From positions 62,001 through 126,000 of the forward strand of contig JAEMGR010000026.1 in assembly GCA_016458225.1 (NCBI GenBank): a stretch of DNA of 64,000 nucleotides. The letters run 5' to 3'. A model generated the notes under the pieces. It saw only the letters and a program-made list of their open reading frames with translations. It ran no database searches and was not told the DNA's origin. The stretch comes from Myxococcaceae bacterium JPH2. Lineage in GTDB: Bacteria > Myxococcota > Myxococcia > Myxococcales > Myxococcaceae. The position numbers and the translations under genes are program-made. Below are positions 40,010 through 48,992 of the stretch, in pieces. Positions within the stretch are counted from its first letter, which is position 1, and every line of letters begins with the position of its first letter.

Positions 40010-41020
40010 ATGTTCCTGCGACGCTCGAAGGGACTGCTGGACTTCGCGATGGCCGCGCTCTGCATCTGGGCCGCGTACCACCACACGCCCGCGGGCGCGC
40101 TGGCTCGGCGAGCGGGGGCCTGGGCGCTGGGGGTCCCCACTTCGGCTCGGCCGCTGCTCGCGTACTACGACGGCGGCGCGGACTCCGACAGCCCCACCGT
40201 GGTGGGGGCTCCCGAGGGCGCGCTCGCGCACCCGTTGTCGGATGACGAGGCCCTGGCGTGGGGTGTTCACCTGTCGCTCGTGGGGATGGATCCGCGTGCC
40301 CGGGAGCGTGCCCTCGGGGCAGCCCAGGTGCTGGGGCTCTCGCCCTCGCTGCTGCTCGATGCTCGGGAAGGGCCTGGCGCCGCGCGGAGGCTGCTCGCGG
40401 CGTTGGCGGCGGACTTTCCCGACGAGGAGGCTCGGCTGACGGCGGCCTTCGCGGGGGCCGCGCCCGCGCGCTACGCGGTGGAGCGGGTGCGCGCGGAGGG
40501 GCAGTCGCCGACGCTGGAGCGCCTCTCTCGGCAGCTCCCACCTGGGTTCGAGAGCGCGTCCACGGGGGCTGCTCGGGCGCTGGCGCTCGCCACGGCCTTC
40601 GCGCTGGCGTGGCCCGTGCCGGAGGGGACTCCGGTGACGAGTCCCTTCGGCTATCGCGTCCACCCCGTGCTGGGCACTCGCAAGCTGCACACCGGAGTGG
40701 ACCTGGGCGTGCGCTCGGGCACCTCGGTGGTGGCGGTGGCTGCGGGCGTGGTCCGCCGGGCGAGCGAGGACGCGGTGAACGGCCGCGTGCTCGTGGTGGA
40801 CCATGGGCGGGGCGTGACGACGGCGTACTGTCACAACTCGGAGCTGCTCGTCCGGGTGGGCGAGCGCATCGAGCGAGGGCAGGTGATTGCTCACTCCGGC
40901 AGCACGGGGCGCTCCACGGGGCCTCATCTGCATTACCAACTGGAGCTGGCCGCGCAGCCGGTGGACCCCCTGCGCTTCCGGACCCATGTGCGCGTGGCGG
41001 GGGGCGGCACGGAGCTGTGA
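40010..41020 (+). CDS. M23-family metallopeptidase (LytM domain), membrane-anchored
   Basis: The 336-residue protein has an N-terminal hydrophobic segment (LLDFAMAALCIWAAYHHT) as signal or anchor, a helical middle part and a LytM/peptidase M23 domain at about 205-325. Zinc ligands are the His and Asp of LHTGVDLG and the second His of GPHLHYQLE; SPFGYRVHPVLG and GSTGRSTGPH are intact. An active peptidoglycan endopeptidase is expected in the periplasm. It follows the membrane protein gene by 9 nt. Confidence 0.92.
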   Translation: MFLRRSKGLLDFAMAALCIWAAYHHTPAGALARRAGAWALGVPTSARPLLAYYDGGADSDSPTVVGAPEGALAHPLSDDEALAWGVHLSLVGMDPRARERALGAAQVLGLSPSLLLDAREGPGAARRLLAALAADFPDEEARLTAAFAGAAPARYAVERVRAEGQSPTLERLSRQLPPGFESASTGAARALALATAFALAWPVPEGTPVTSPFGYRVHPVLGTRKLHTGVDLGVRSGTSVVAVAAGVVRRASEDAVNGRVLVVDHGRGVTTAYCHNSELLVRVGERIERGQVIAHSGSTGRSTGPHLHYQLELAAQPVDPLRFRTHVRVAGGGTEL

Positions 41021-41090
41021 GGTCCCGTGATTCCGGTCGCGGACGACCTCGCGGGTGGAGCCAGGATGGCGCCCGTGGTAGTGCGCGCCC

Positions 41091-41546
41091 ATGTCTTCCC
41101 CCCTCACGTTGAAGGTGCGCCGCGTCCGAGCGCACACGGACCCACTGCCCCTGCCACGCTACGAGTCGGCGCAGGCCGCGGGGCTCGACCTGCGGGCGGA
41201 CATCGAGGGCGAGCTGGTGCTGGGGCCGCTGGAGCGGAAGGTGGTCCCCACCGGGCTGGCGCTCGCCCTCCCGCCCGGGTTCGAGGGGCAGGTCCGGCCG
41301 CGCTCCGGGCTGGCGTTGCGCCATGGCATCACCCTGCTCAACTCCCCTGGGACGGTGGACGCCGACTACCGCGGCGAGGTGCAGGTCATCCTGGTGAACC
41401 TGTCCCAAGAGGCTTTCACGGTGCGCCGGGGCGACCGGGTGGCCCAGCTGGTGGTGGCGCCCGTTACCCAGGTGGCGCTGCGCGAGGTGGAGGTCCTGGA
41501 CGCCACGGAGCGGGGGGGGAACGGGTTCGGCTCCACGGGGCTCTGA
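41091..41546 (+). CDS. dut: dUTP diphosphatase (dUTPase)
   Basis: The 151-residue trimeric-type enzyme hydrolyses dUTP to dUMP, keeping uracil out of DNA. All five motifs are seen: [12 protein letters not shown] (1), [12 protein letters not shown] (2), [14 protein letters not shown] (3), [11 protein letters not shown] (4) and the C-terminal arm [12 protein letters not shown] (5). Length is normal. It is followed after 104 nt by the kinase-FGE gene. Confidence 0.96.
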   Translation: MSSPLTLKVRRVRAHTDPLPLPRYESAQAAGLDLRADIEGELVLGPLERKVVPTGLALALPPGFEGQVRPRSGLALRHGITLLNSPGTVDADYRGEVQVILVNLSQEAFTVRRGDRVAQLVVAPVTQVALREVEVLDATERGGNGFGSTGL

Positions 41547-41650
41547 CGACCTGCGTCGCAACGTCGTTCCTTGATGGCGGGGGAGCGTGCAGAATATGAG
41601 GTTCTGGCCGTCCGCAGAGGCGGCCCGCCTGGCCCTGGAGTCCGACCCCT

Positions 41651-44296
41651 TTGCTCTGCTACCGCTGCGGCAGTCACGTCCCCGAGACGTCCGACACGTG
41701 TCCCACTTGCGGCCTCAAGTCCGACGCCGCCGCGCGCCAGGCCGCTGGCGTCGCGCGCAAGCGGGGAGGGGACAGCGCGCCCTACAAGCCGGGAGACGTC
41801 GTCGCCGGCCGTTACGCCATCCAGGAGCTGGTGGGCTCGGGGCCTTTGGGCTTCGTGTTCCGCGCGCAGGACCAGGCGATTGACGTGGAGGTGGCGCTCA
41901 AGGCCATCCAGTCACGGCTGGTGCAGCAGCCCGAGGAGCGCACGCAGTTCTCGCTGTCGCTGCGCGTGGGCAAGAAGCTCAACCACCCCAACCTCGCGCG
42001 CGTCTACGAAGAGGGCCTGGATGGGGACCGGCCGTTCTTCACCATGCAGTTGCTGGAGGGCACCACCCTTCGTCGGATGATGGAGCAGCGCGCGCAGCGC
42101 GGGCACCTCTTCTCGATGAAGGAAGTGGAGCCGCTGCTCGCGCAGATGGCGGCGGCGCTGGATGGGGCGCACCGCTTCGGGCCGCACTCGGACCTGAAGC
42201 CGGAGAACGTCCTCGTCCTGCCGGACATGGTGAAGGTGACGGACTACGGCCTGGGGTTGGCCGTGCCGCACCTGCCCTTCTCGCAGGCGCAGAAGGGGCA
42301 CCGCGCGGACATCTACATCGCGCCCGAGTACATGAACGGCGGTGAGCTGGACACGCGCATGGACGTGTACTCGCTCGGCGTCATCGTGGGCGAGATGATC
42401 ACCGGGCTGGTGCCGGACGGGAGCATCCCGGAGCTGCTGGTGAAGCACCCGGATTTGCCGCCGCACTTCGAGGCGCTCTATCGCCGCGCCCTCAACGGCA
42501 ATCCGCTGGCGCGGCCCAAGACGGCGGGCGAGTTCCACGCCGAGTTCGTCAACGTGATGCAGCGCTCGCCCGGCGCCGCGACCCGCGTGCGCGCCGTGCC
42601 GAGCGCCGAGTCGCTGGCGCAGGCCGCTGCCGCCCGCGCCGCCAGCCGCCTGCCGCCGCCCGTGCCCACGGGCCTGTTGCCGTCGATGGAGAGCAGTGAG
42701 CCGTTCCCGGTCGCCGCGCCGCGCGTGCCCGCTCCACCTCCGGCGATGGAGGAGGAAGAGCCGCCTCCGGATGCCACGCAGCCGCTCGATGCGGCGACGC
42801 TGGCGATGATCCTCAACGCCCAGTCGAAGTCGAAGGGCCTCGGGGGCGACGCATCTCCGGCCGCCACGCTGCAGGACCTGCACTCCGTGGCGCGCGCTTC
42901 CGCGGAGCCCACGCTCGACGCTCGCTCCGCACGGCAGGGGGACTTCGACGCGCGGTCCTCTCCGCGAGCCGAGCCGTTGCAGGAGGCTCGCTCGGCGGCT
43001 CGCTCCGAGCCCGCGCCGGATCCGCGCTCCGCGCCGCGAGCGGCCCCAGCGCCCGACGCGCGCCCCGCGCCGCGAGGCGAGTCCGCACTCGACGGTCGTT
43101 CCTCGCCGTCGCTGGAAGCGCGTCCGTCCGCTCGGCCTGAGTCCGCATCCGACGGGCGGTCTTCGCCGCGAGCGGAGCCGCTGCCCGATGGACGCCAGGC
43201 GGCCCGTGCGGCTCCGGAGCCAGCGCGTCCGCCGCAGCCTCGTCCCGGGGACGTGGCCACGTTGCAGGACATGCGCTCGGTTCCTCGGGGCCCCGCGCGT
43301 ACGTTGGACACGATGCAGAGCGCTTCGCGGGCGTCGCCCCGCGCGGAGTCTTCTCCCGCGACCTCGGGCATGCGCACGGCGCCGCGCAACATGGATTTGT
43401 CGCCGACGATGTCCGGGGCCCGTTCGGCGCCCAAGCTGCCACCGGGTTCCACGGGCGCGCTGCGCATGGCCCAGGTGGCACGGGCGGCTCGTGCGCGCTC
43501 GCGGGCCATCATGTGGCTCGTCATCCTCGGCGGCGCGGGCGTGGGTCTGGGCGCGGGCGGTGGCTGGCTCGTGCTGCATCGCCGAGCGCAGCAGGTCGAG
43601 GCCGCGTCCGTGGGGCCTGGGCCGGCGGTGCCCGCGCGGCCCGCGCCCACCGCGACGGGAGAGCCGGCGGGTGGCGTGCCGGTGGCGGTGGTGCCCTCGG
43701 AGCGGTGCCCGGTGGGGATGAAGTGGGTGAGCGGCGGGACGTTCAAGATGGGGACCCCGCCCGACGACAAGCTCGCGTTTGTCGACGAGCGGCCGCTCCA
43801 GAACGTGCAGGTGGCGTCCTTCTGCGTGGATGAATACGAATACCCCAACCGCGCTGGTGAGCCTCCCCACGTGCAGGTGAGCTGGGAAGAGGCGAAGTCG
43901 CTGTGCGAGAGCGAGGGCAAGCGGCTTTGCACGGAGGAGGAGTGGGAGAAGGCGTGCAAGGGCCCCGGGAACTCGCGCTTCCCGTACCGCACCGACAACG
44001 GCTCGACCTTCAACCCGGACGCCTGCAACACCGAGGACAAGGCCAAGAAGGACCGCGCTCTGGCGCCCTCTGGACAGTTCAAGCAGTGCAGGTCGGGATA
44101 TGGCGTTGCGGACATGTCCGGCAACGTGGCGGAGTGGACGGCCACGCGTCATGGTGCGAACGCGGGCTTCACCCAGAAGGGCGGCTCCTTCGATGGGCCG
44201 GACTACGCCGTGCGGTGCTCCGCGCGAAAGAACGGAGTGCCCGAGGAGAAGTCGGACATGATCGGGTTGCGATGCTGCGCGGGCGTGGGCCCATGA
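41651..44296 (+). CDS. Hanks-type Ser/Thr kinase fused to a formylglycine-generating-enzyme-like (FGE/SUMF1) domain
   Basis: The 881-residue protein starts (TTG, with GGAG upstream) with a zinc ribbon CYRCGSHVPETSDTCPTCG. The kinase domain spans 54-310: GSGPLGFVF loop, VALKAI lysine, catalytic HSDLKPEN (179-186), TDYG in place of DFG, and APEYM. The Arg of HRD is Ser, so it is a non-RD kinase. A 300-residue Arg/Pro/Ala-rich linker with repeated SAPRAEP-like units follows, then a membrane helix (IMWLVILGGAGVGLGAGGGW near 618-640) and an extracytoplasmic FGE-sulfatase-type domain (686-881: GGTFKMGTPP, DMSGNVAEW, GLRCC). The kinase faces the cytoplasm and the FGE-like part the periplasm. Its stop overlaps the next start (ATGA). 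Confidence 0.9.
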   Translation: MLCYRCGSHVPETSDTCPTCGLKSDAAARQAAGVARKRGGDSAPYKPGDVVAGRYAIQELVGSGPLGFVFRAQDQAIDVEVALKAIQSRLVQQPEERTQFSLSLRVGKKLNHPNLARVYEEGLDGDRPFFTMQLLEGTTLRRMMEQRAQRGHLFSMKEVEPLLAQMAAALDGAHRFGPHSDLKPENVLVLPDMVKVTDYGLGLAVPHLPFSQAQKGHRADIYIAPEYMNGGELDTRMDVYSLGVIVGEMITGLVPDGSIPELLVKHPDLPPHFEALYRRALNGNPLARPKTAGEFHAEFVNVMQRSPGAATRVRAVPSAESLAQAAAARAASRLPPPVPTGLLPSMESSEPFPVAAPRVPAPPPAMEEEEPPPDATQPLDAATLAMILNAQSKSKGLGGDASPAATLQDLHSVARASAEPTLDARSARQGDFDARSSPRAEPLQEARSAARSEPAPDPRSAPRAAPAPDARPAPRGESALDGRSSPSLEARPSARPESASDGRSSPRAEPLPDGRQAARAAPEPARPPQPRPGDVATLQDMRSVPRGPARTLDTMQSASRASPRAESSPATSGMRTAPRNMDLSPTMSGARSAPKLPPGSTGALRMAQVARAARARSRAIMWLVILGGAGVGLGAGGGWLVLHRRAQQVEAASVGPGPAVPARPAPTATGEPAGGVPVAVVPSERCPVGMKWVSGGTFKMGTPPDDKLAFVDERPLQNVQVASFCVDEYEYPNRAGEPPHVQVSWEEAKSLCESEGKRLCTEEEWEKACKGPGNSRFPYRTDNGSTFNPDACNTEDKAKKDRALAPSGQFKQCRSGYGVADMSGNVAEWTATRHGANAGFTQKGGSFDGPDYAVRCSARKNGVPEEKSDMIGLRCCAGVGP

Positions 44297-45246
44297 GCCG
44301 ACGGGCCCTCGCGTTCCTTGTCGCACTGCTGCCGGTGGCGGTCTTCGCGCAAGGGGCTTCCGGGCCGGCGCGTCCGCTCGTGGTGGCGGTGAAGTCCGCG
44401 AACCTGGCGCCGTATGCGTCGCTCGTCGCGGGGTTCTCGTCCGAGGCGCGAGCCGAGGTCTCGGAGGTGCTGCTGGAGGACAATGCCGCGTCCGCGGCGC
44501 GTGCCTTCAAGAAGCTGGCGCAGCAGAAGCCCGCGCTCGTGCTGGCGCTGGGGCCGCTGGCGGCCAACGCGGCCCGGCGCTCGCTGGGCGAGGACGTGCC
44601 AGTCCTCTTCGCCATGGTGCCGTACTACGAGAAGTACGGTCTGGAGGGCCCCAACCTCACCGGCATCTCGCTCACCAGTGACTTCGTTCCGGAACTCACC
44701 GCGCTCCAGGCCGCGGCGCCGCAGGCCCGCCGCGTGGGCATCGTGCATGACCCGCGCTATTCGGCGGCCACGGTGACGCGCGCGCAGGCGGCGGCCACGT
44801 CCCTGGGGATGACCGTCGTCCCGCTCGAGGTCGATTCGCAGGCGCGAGTCGACAAGGTGTTGGAGGGCGCGGCGGGCAAGGTGGACGGGCTGCTGATGGT
44901 GGCGGACAAGACGGTGGGCAACGCGTCCGTCGTCCAGTCGCTCATCGCGTTCTGTGGCGCGCGGCGGGTGCCGCTCATCGCGCTCACACCCAGCCAGGTG
45001 AAGGAGGGCGCCATGCTGGCGCTGTCTCCGAGTCCCCTGGCCATCGGTCAGCAAGCGGGACGGCTGGCCAATCGCATCATCCATGAGAAGGTCGATCCCG
45101 GAGCGCTGGCGGTGGCGCCACCCGAGGGGCTCGACCTGTCCATCAACCTCACCACCGTCAAGAAGTTGGGTCCGTCCTGTGACGCCACGCTGGAGTTGCT
45201 CCGGTTCGCGGCGCGCAAGGACTTTGCCGTGAAGGTCTACGAGTGA
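44293..45246 (+). CDS. ABC transporter substrate-binding protein (ABC_sub_bind family)
   Basis: The 317-residue protein has a signal peptide (RALAFLVALLPVAVFAQG) and the fold of PF04392-type binding proteins: FKKLAQQKPALVLALGPLAA, VLFAMVPYYEKYG, NLTGISLTSDFVPELTALQA, RRVGIVHDPRYS. Known relatives bind aromatic amino acids or other small solutes; the ligand here is unknown. No ABC permease or ATPase gene is adjacent, so it may work with a remote transporter or in sensing with the kinase. It shares ATGA with the kinase gene and GTGA with purB. Confidence 0.85.
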   Translation: MSRRALAFLVALLPVAVFAQGASGPARPLVVAVKSANLAPYASLVAGFSSEARAEVSEVLLEDNAASAARAFKKLAQQKPALVLALGPLAANAARRSLGEDVPVLFAMVPYYEKYGLEGPNLTGISLTSDFVPELTALQAAAPQARRVGIVHDPRYSAATVTRAQAAATSLGMTVVPLEVDSQARVDKVLEGAAGKVDGLLMVADKTVGNASVVQSLIAFCGARRVPLIALTPSQVKEGAMLALSPSPLAIGQQAGRLANRIIHEKVDPGALAVAPPEGLDLSINLTTVKKLGPSCDATLELLRFAARKDFAVKVYE

Positions 45247-46556
45247 TTCCCCGATACAGCCGCAAGGAGATGGCCTCTCTCTGGTCCGACGTCGCCCGTT
45301 ACCGCCGTTGGCGGGACGTGGAGCTGGCCGCGCTGGAGGGCATGGTGGAGGCGGGCCTGGCTCCGCGCGAGGCGCTGGCGGACTGCCTGGCCCGCGCCGG
45401 TGACTTCACCCCCGAGGACGCGGCGCGCATCGAGGAGATCGAGCGGGTCACCAAGCACGATGTCATCGCCTTCCTGACGTTCATGGAGGAGCGGGTGGGG
45501 CCCAGCGCGCGCTGGCTGCACCTGGGCATGACGTCCTCGGACGTGCTGGACACGTCGCTGGGCATGACGATGCGCGACGCCATGGACCTCATCCTCACGG
45601 GGGTGGACCGGGTGATGGCGGCGGTGGAGAAGCGCGCGTTCGAGCACAAGAACACGCTGCAGATGGGCCGCAGCCACGGCATCCACGCGGAGCCCATCAC
45701 CTTCGGGCACAAGCTGGCCATCTGGTACGACGAGCTGCGCCGCGGCCGCGAGCGCCTGCAGCACGCGCGGGCCACCATCGCGGTGGGCAAGATTTCCGGC
45801 GCGGTGGGCACGTTCGCGCACCTGCCTCCGACGGTGGAGGCGCACGCATGCCAGAAGCTGGGCCTGAAGCCCGCGCCCGCTTCCAGCCAGGTCATCCAGC
45901 GCGACCGTCACGCGGAGTTCTTCACCGCGCTGGCGCTGCTGGGGTCGAGCATCGAGAAGTTCGCGGTGGAGATCCGCCACCTGCAGCGCACCGAAGTGCG
46001 CGAGGCGGAGGAGGCGTTCACGCCGGGCCAGAAGGGCTCCAGCGCGATGCCGCACAAGCGCAACCCCATCCTCTCGGAGAACCTCACCGGACTGGCGCGG
46101 CTGCTGCGCGGCTTCGCGGTGAGCGCCATGGAAGACGTGGCGCTGTGGCATGAGCGGGACATCTCGCACTCGTCCGTCGAGCGCGTGATTGGGCCGGACG
46201 CCACCATCCTCATGGACTTCATGCTGCACCGCTTCGCGGGCCTCATGGAGAACATGCGCGTCTACCCGGAGCAGATGCAGAAGAACCTGGACCTGCTCGG
46301 CGGCGTGGTGAACTCGCAGCGGCTGTTGCTGGAGCTGGCGCGCAAGGGCATGGACCGGCAGGCCGCGTACGTCATCGTCCAGCGCAACGCGATGAAGATG
46401 TACGAGGAGGGCGTGGACTTCCGCCAGGCGCTCCTCGCGGACGCCGACCTGCGCAAGATGATGAGCGTCGAGGAGATCAGCGACTGCTTCTCCCCGGGCT
46501 ACCACACGCGGCAGATGGATGAGATCTTCCGCCGCGTGTTCGGCCGGAGCGCCTAG
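45243..46556 (+). CDS. purB: Adenylosuccinate lyase
   Basis: The 437-residue fumarase-family enzyme acts twice in purine synthesis, cleaving SAICAR and adenylosuccinate with release of fumarate. The signature loop SSAMPHKRNPI holds the catalytic Ser; TSSDVLDTSLGM and MGRSHGIHAEP are the other active-site blocks. The GTG start (VIPRYSRKEM) overlaps the preceding stop as GTGA. Its stop codon overlaps that of the convergent purC on the palindrome CTAG. Confidence 0.97.
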   Translation: MIPRYSRKEMASLWSDVARYRRWRDVELAALEGMVEAGLAPREALADCLARAGDFTPEDAARIEEIERVTKHDVIAFLTFMEERVGPSARWLHLGMTSSDVLDTSLGMTMRDAMDLILTGVDRVMAAVEKRAFEHKNTLQMGRSHGIHAEPITFGHKLAIWYDELRRGRERLQHARATIAVGKISGAVGTFAHLPPTVEAHACQKLGLKPAPASSQVIQRDRHAEFFTALALLGSSIEKFAVEIRHLQRTEVREAEEAFTPGQKGSSAMPHKRNPILSENLTGLARLLRGFAVSAMEDVALWHERDISHSSVERVIGPDATILMDFMLHRFAGLMENMRVYPEQMQKNLDLLGGVVNSQRLLLELARKGMDRQAAYVIVQRNAMKMYEEGVDFRQALLADADLRKMMSVEEISDCFSPGYHTRQMDEIFRRVFGRSA

Positions 46557-47509
46557 AGGTAGCCCTTCGCGCGCAGGTTTTGCTCGATGCGCGCGTGCAC
46601 GTCGCCCACGTTCAGGGTGAGCGACGTGCCAGTGATGCGCTCGTAGGCGGCCACGTACTTGGTGGCCAGCTCCACGCGCACGTCATCCGGGATGGCCGGC
46701 AGCGGGCCGTGGCCAGAGAAGTTCCGCTCGCGGATGAGCCACTGGCGGATGTTCTCCTTGTCCAGCATGCGCTGATCCTCGCCGCGCGCGAAGCGGGCCT
46801 CGTACTCGTCCGCGACCCAGTAGCGGCTGGAGTCGGGCGTGTGCATCTCGTCGATGACGTAGAGCGTGTCGCCCACCTTGCCGAACTCGTACTTCGTATC
46901 CACGAGGATGAGGCCGCGGGTGCGCGCCCACTTCTGGCCCTCCAGGAAGAGTCCCCGGGCCGCCTCGGTGATGCGGGCCCAGTCGCGGGCGCTGGCCAGG
47001 TTGCGCGCGAGGATCTCCTTCTCGGAGATGGGCTCGTCGTGCTTGCCGTACTCGGCCTTGGTGGACGGCGTGAGGATGGGCGTGGGGAACGCCTCGTCCT
47101 TGCGCATCCCCGCGGGGATGGGCAGGCCGTAGGCGGTGTGCGTGCCCTTCTCGTAGTCGCGCCACAGGCTGCCGGTGAGGTAGCCGCGCACGACGACCTC
47201 CACGGAGAAGGGCTCGCAGGCGCGGGCCACCGTGACGTTCGCGTCCGGCACGTCGAGGACGTGGTTGGGGCAGATGTGCTTCGTGCGCTCGAACCAGAAC
47301 GCCGCCAGTCGGTTGAGCACCTCGCCCTTGAAGGGGATGGAGGTGAGCACGTGGTCGAACGCGGAGAGCCGATCGCTCGTCACCAGGACGAGCTGATCGC
47401 CTCGGCGGTACGTGTCGCGGACCTTGCCGCGGTACGGCTGGCCGAGTGCCGGCAAGTCCGTCTGCCGAAGCGTGTGCTGGAGCTGCGCGTGGAGTGCGGA
47501 GGTGTTCAC
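46553..47509 (-). CDS. purC: Phosphoribosylaminoimidazole-succinocarboxamide synthase (SAICAR synthase)
   Basis: The 318-residue enzyme joins CAIR and aspartate with ATP to form SAICAR, the substrate of PurB encoded opposite. Motifs are GKVRDTYRRGDQLVLVTSDR with LSAFD, PFSVEVVVRGYLTGSLWRDY, DTKYEFGKV and DEMHTPDSSRYW. It is of the longer, yeast-like type (about 300 residues). The GTG of VNTSALHAQL follows GAGG; the frame is open far upstream but not family-like. purB and purC point tail to tail with a 4-nt overlap. Confidence 0.96.
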   Translation of the reverse strand: MNTSALHAQLQHTLRQTDLPALGQPYRGKVRDTYRRGDQLVLVTSDRLSAFDHVLTSIPFKGEVLNRLAAFWFERTKHICPNHVLDVPDANVTVARACEPFSVEVVVRGYLTGSLWRDYEKGTHTAYGLPIPAGMRKDEAFPTPILTPSTKAEYGKHDEPISEKEILARNLASARDWARITEAARGLFLEGQKWARTRGLILVDTKYEFGKVGDTLYVIDEMHTPDSSRYWVADEYEARFARGEDQRMLDKENIRQWLIRERNFSGHGPLPAIPDDVRVELATKYVAAYERITGTSLTLNVGDVHARIEQNLRAKGYL

Positions 47510-47573
47510 GTCGATGCGCCTCGTGGCCGTCTCTTCCAGAGGAAGATGGGCCCGGTTCTGGAGGCGCGCGACT

Positions 47574-48161
47574 CTACTGGTTGCCGGTCGCCATGGAAGC
47601 GGGACCGTAGGCGGCAGCCAGGTAGAGGAAAGACGGATTGATACGCAGGATGCCATCCACGTAAGCGACCGCGTACGGCGCGCCCTGGGCTCGGTCCACC
47701 TGCACGGCGCCCGCGGGGTGGATGCCCCAGAGGGCAAGCAGCGTGCGCGCCACCAACTCGGCTGACTCCCGCTCGGACAGGCCCTGCAGGCTCTCGCGGC
47801 GATCCTCGGACCAGCGGTCTCCCGCACGGCCGTCGAAGACGAACTGGAGCGAGCCGCCCGCGTCCGGCGCCTGGAGCAGGTCCGTGCGCGCGTCGAAGCC
47901 CGGCGCCGCCACGAACTCGCCTTCCTGACTGATGGGGAACAGCACCAGGCCCTGCGCGGACTGCCCGGCCTCCGCCTCCGACTGGCGAGCGATGTCGCGG
48001 AACATCTCCAGGCGCGTGCCGGGCGACTCGAACTCCACCGCCTCCGGTGCGCTGGTCAGGGCTTGACGGGCGTTCATCGCGGGCCGCACAGGAGTGCCCG
48101 CGCCGCCACACGCGGTGAGGACGAACAGCGACAGGAGCAAGCCAGGGGCCCAGCGACTCAT
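47574..48161 (-). CDS. Lipoprotein, function unknown
   Basis: The 195-residue protein has a lipoprotein signal (MSRWAPGLLLSLFVLTACGG; lipobox LTAC, cleavage before Cys near residue 17). The mature part shows FESPGTRLEMFRDIARQSEA, SLQFVFDGRAGDRWSED and AYVDGILRINPSFLYLAAAY, with no family I recognise. No clear ribosome-binding site precedes the ATG; an upstream ATG adds 29 residues. It is upstream of purC on the same strand and divergent from the TrmJ-like gene. Confidence 0.7.
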   Translation of the reverse strand: MSRWAPGLLLSLFVLTACGGAGTPVRPAMNARQALTSAPEAVEFESPGTRLEMFRDIARQSEAEAGQSAQGLVLFPISQEGEFVAAPGFDARTDLLQAPDAGGSLQFVFDGRAGDRWSEDRRESLQGLSERESAELVARTLLALWGIHPAGAVQVDRAQGAPYAVAYVDGILRINPSFLYLAAAYGPASMATGNQ

Positions 48162-48212
48162 TCGCAGGAATATACCGATCACTCCCACGCGCCACCAGCT
48201 AAACTCGGAGGC

Positions 48213-48944
48213 ATGCGTCCGGGTGAGTACCTGACCGTTGTTCTTCATCAGACGCGATCACCCGAGAACATGGGTGCCGTCGCCCGGGTCATGGCCAACT
48301 TCGGCTTCTCCCGGCTCATTTTGTCCGATCCCGTCATCACCTCGTTCCGCGGGGCCGAGCGGCTCGCCGTGAAGAGTGAGCACTTGCTCGAGGCGATGAC
48401 CGTGGTGCGCGATCTGCCAGAGGCGCTCACTGACTGCGTGTACGCGGTGGGCACCACGTCTCGCACCCAACTCGAGGGGCGGTCGGCGCTGACCCCCGAA
48501 GAGGCGGTGCGGCGGCTGGCGGAGGAGAGTCGGCGGGGACGCGTGGCGCTCGTCTTCGGCGGCGAGCAGCGAGGCATGTCGGACGAGGAGCTGTCCAAGT
48601 GCGAGGACGTGCTCGCCATCCCCACGTGTGATGTGCAGCCGTCCATGAACCTGGCGCAGTCCGCGGCGGTGCTGATGTACCTCTGCCACCGTCAGGGGTT
48701 GGAGCTGCCCGCGGAGCCGGCGCCCGAGCCGGGCGCGCGCCTGGGCACGTTGAACGCGTTGGGCCAGCGCATGCGTGAGGTGCTGCTGCAGGCGGACTTC
48801 CTCAACCCGGAGGCGCCGCACCACGTGCTGAACGAGCTGAACCTGAGTCTGATGCGAGCGAAGCTGACCCAGCGCGAGGCGGAGTTGTGGCTCAACGCCT
48901 TCAAGCACCTGGGCCGCGCGGTGGCCCGGGACGCCGCCCGCTGA
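48213..48944 (+). CDS. TrmJ-like tRNA (cytidine/uridine(32)-2'-O)-methyltransferase
   Basis: The 243-residue protein is a SPOUT methyltransferase. Motif 1 is RSPENMGAVARVMANFGF, motif 2 ALVFGGEQRGMSDEELSKC, motif 3 IPTCDVQPSMNLAQSAAV. The C-terminal extension beyond residue 160 fits TrmJ rather than TrmL. TrmJ methylates position 32 of the anticodon loop. CGGAGG precedes the ATG of MRPGEYLTVVL. A plain TrmH/SpoU RNA methyltransferase is the alternative. Confidence 0.85.
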   Translation: MRPGEYLTVVLHQTRSPENMGAVARVMANFGFSRLILSDPVITSFRGAERLAVKSEHLLEAMTVVRDLPEALTDCVYAVGTTSRTQLEGRSALTPEEAVRRLAEESRRGRVALVFGGEQRGMSDEELSKCEDVLAIPTCDVQPSMNLAQSAAVLMYLCHRQGLELPAEPAPEPGARLGTLNALGQRMREVLLQADFLNPEAPHHVLNELNLSLMRAKLTQREAELWLNAFKHLGRAVARDAAR

Positions 48945-48992
48945 GGCGGGGACGTCCCGGCGCCGCGAGACGCGGGAACGACGGGGCCTGAT

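Noticed and set aside
36773-41137. A 1454-codon minus-strand frame opposite pnp and the M23 gene
   Set aside because: Spans several real plus-strand genes and two terminators; product is His/Arg-rich shadow sequence.
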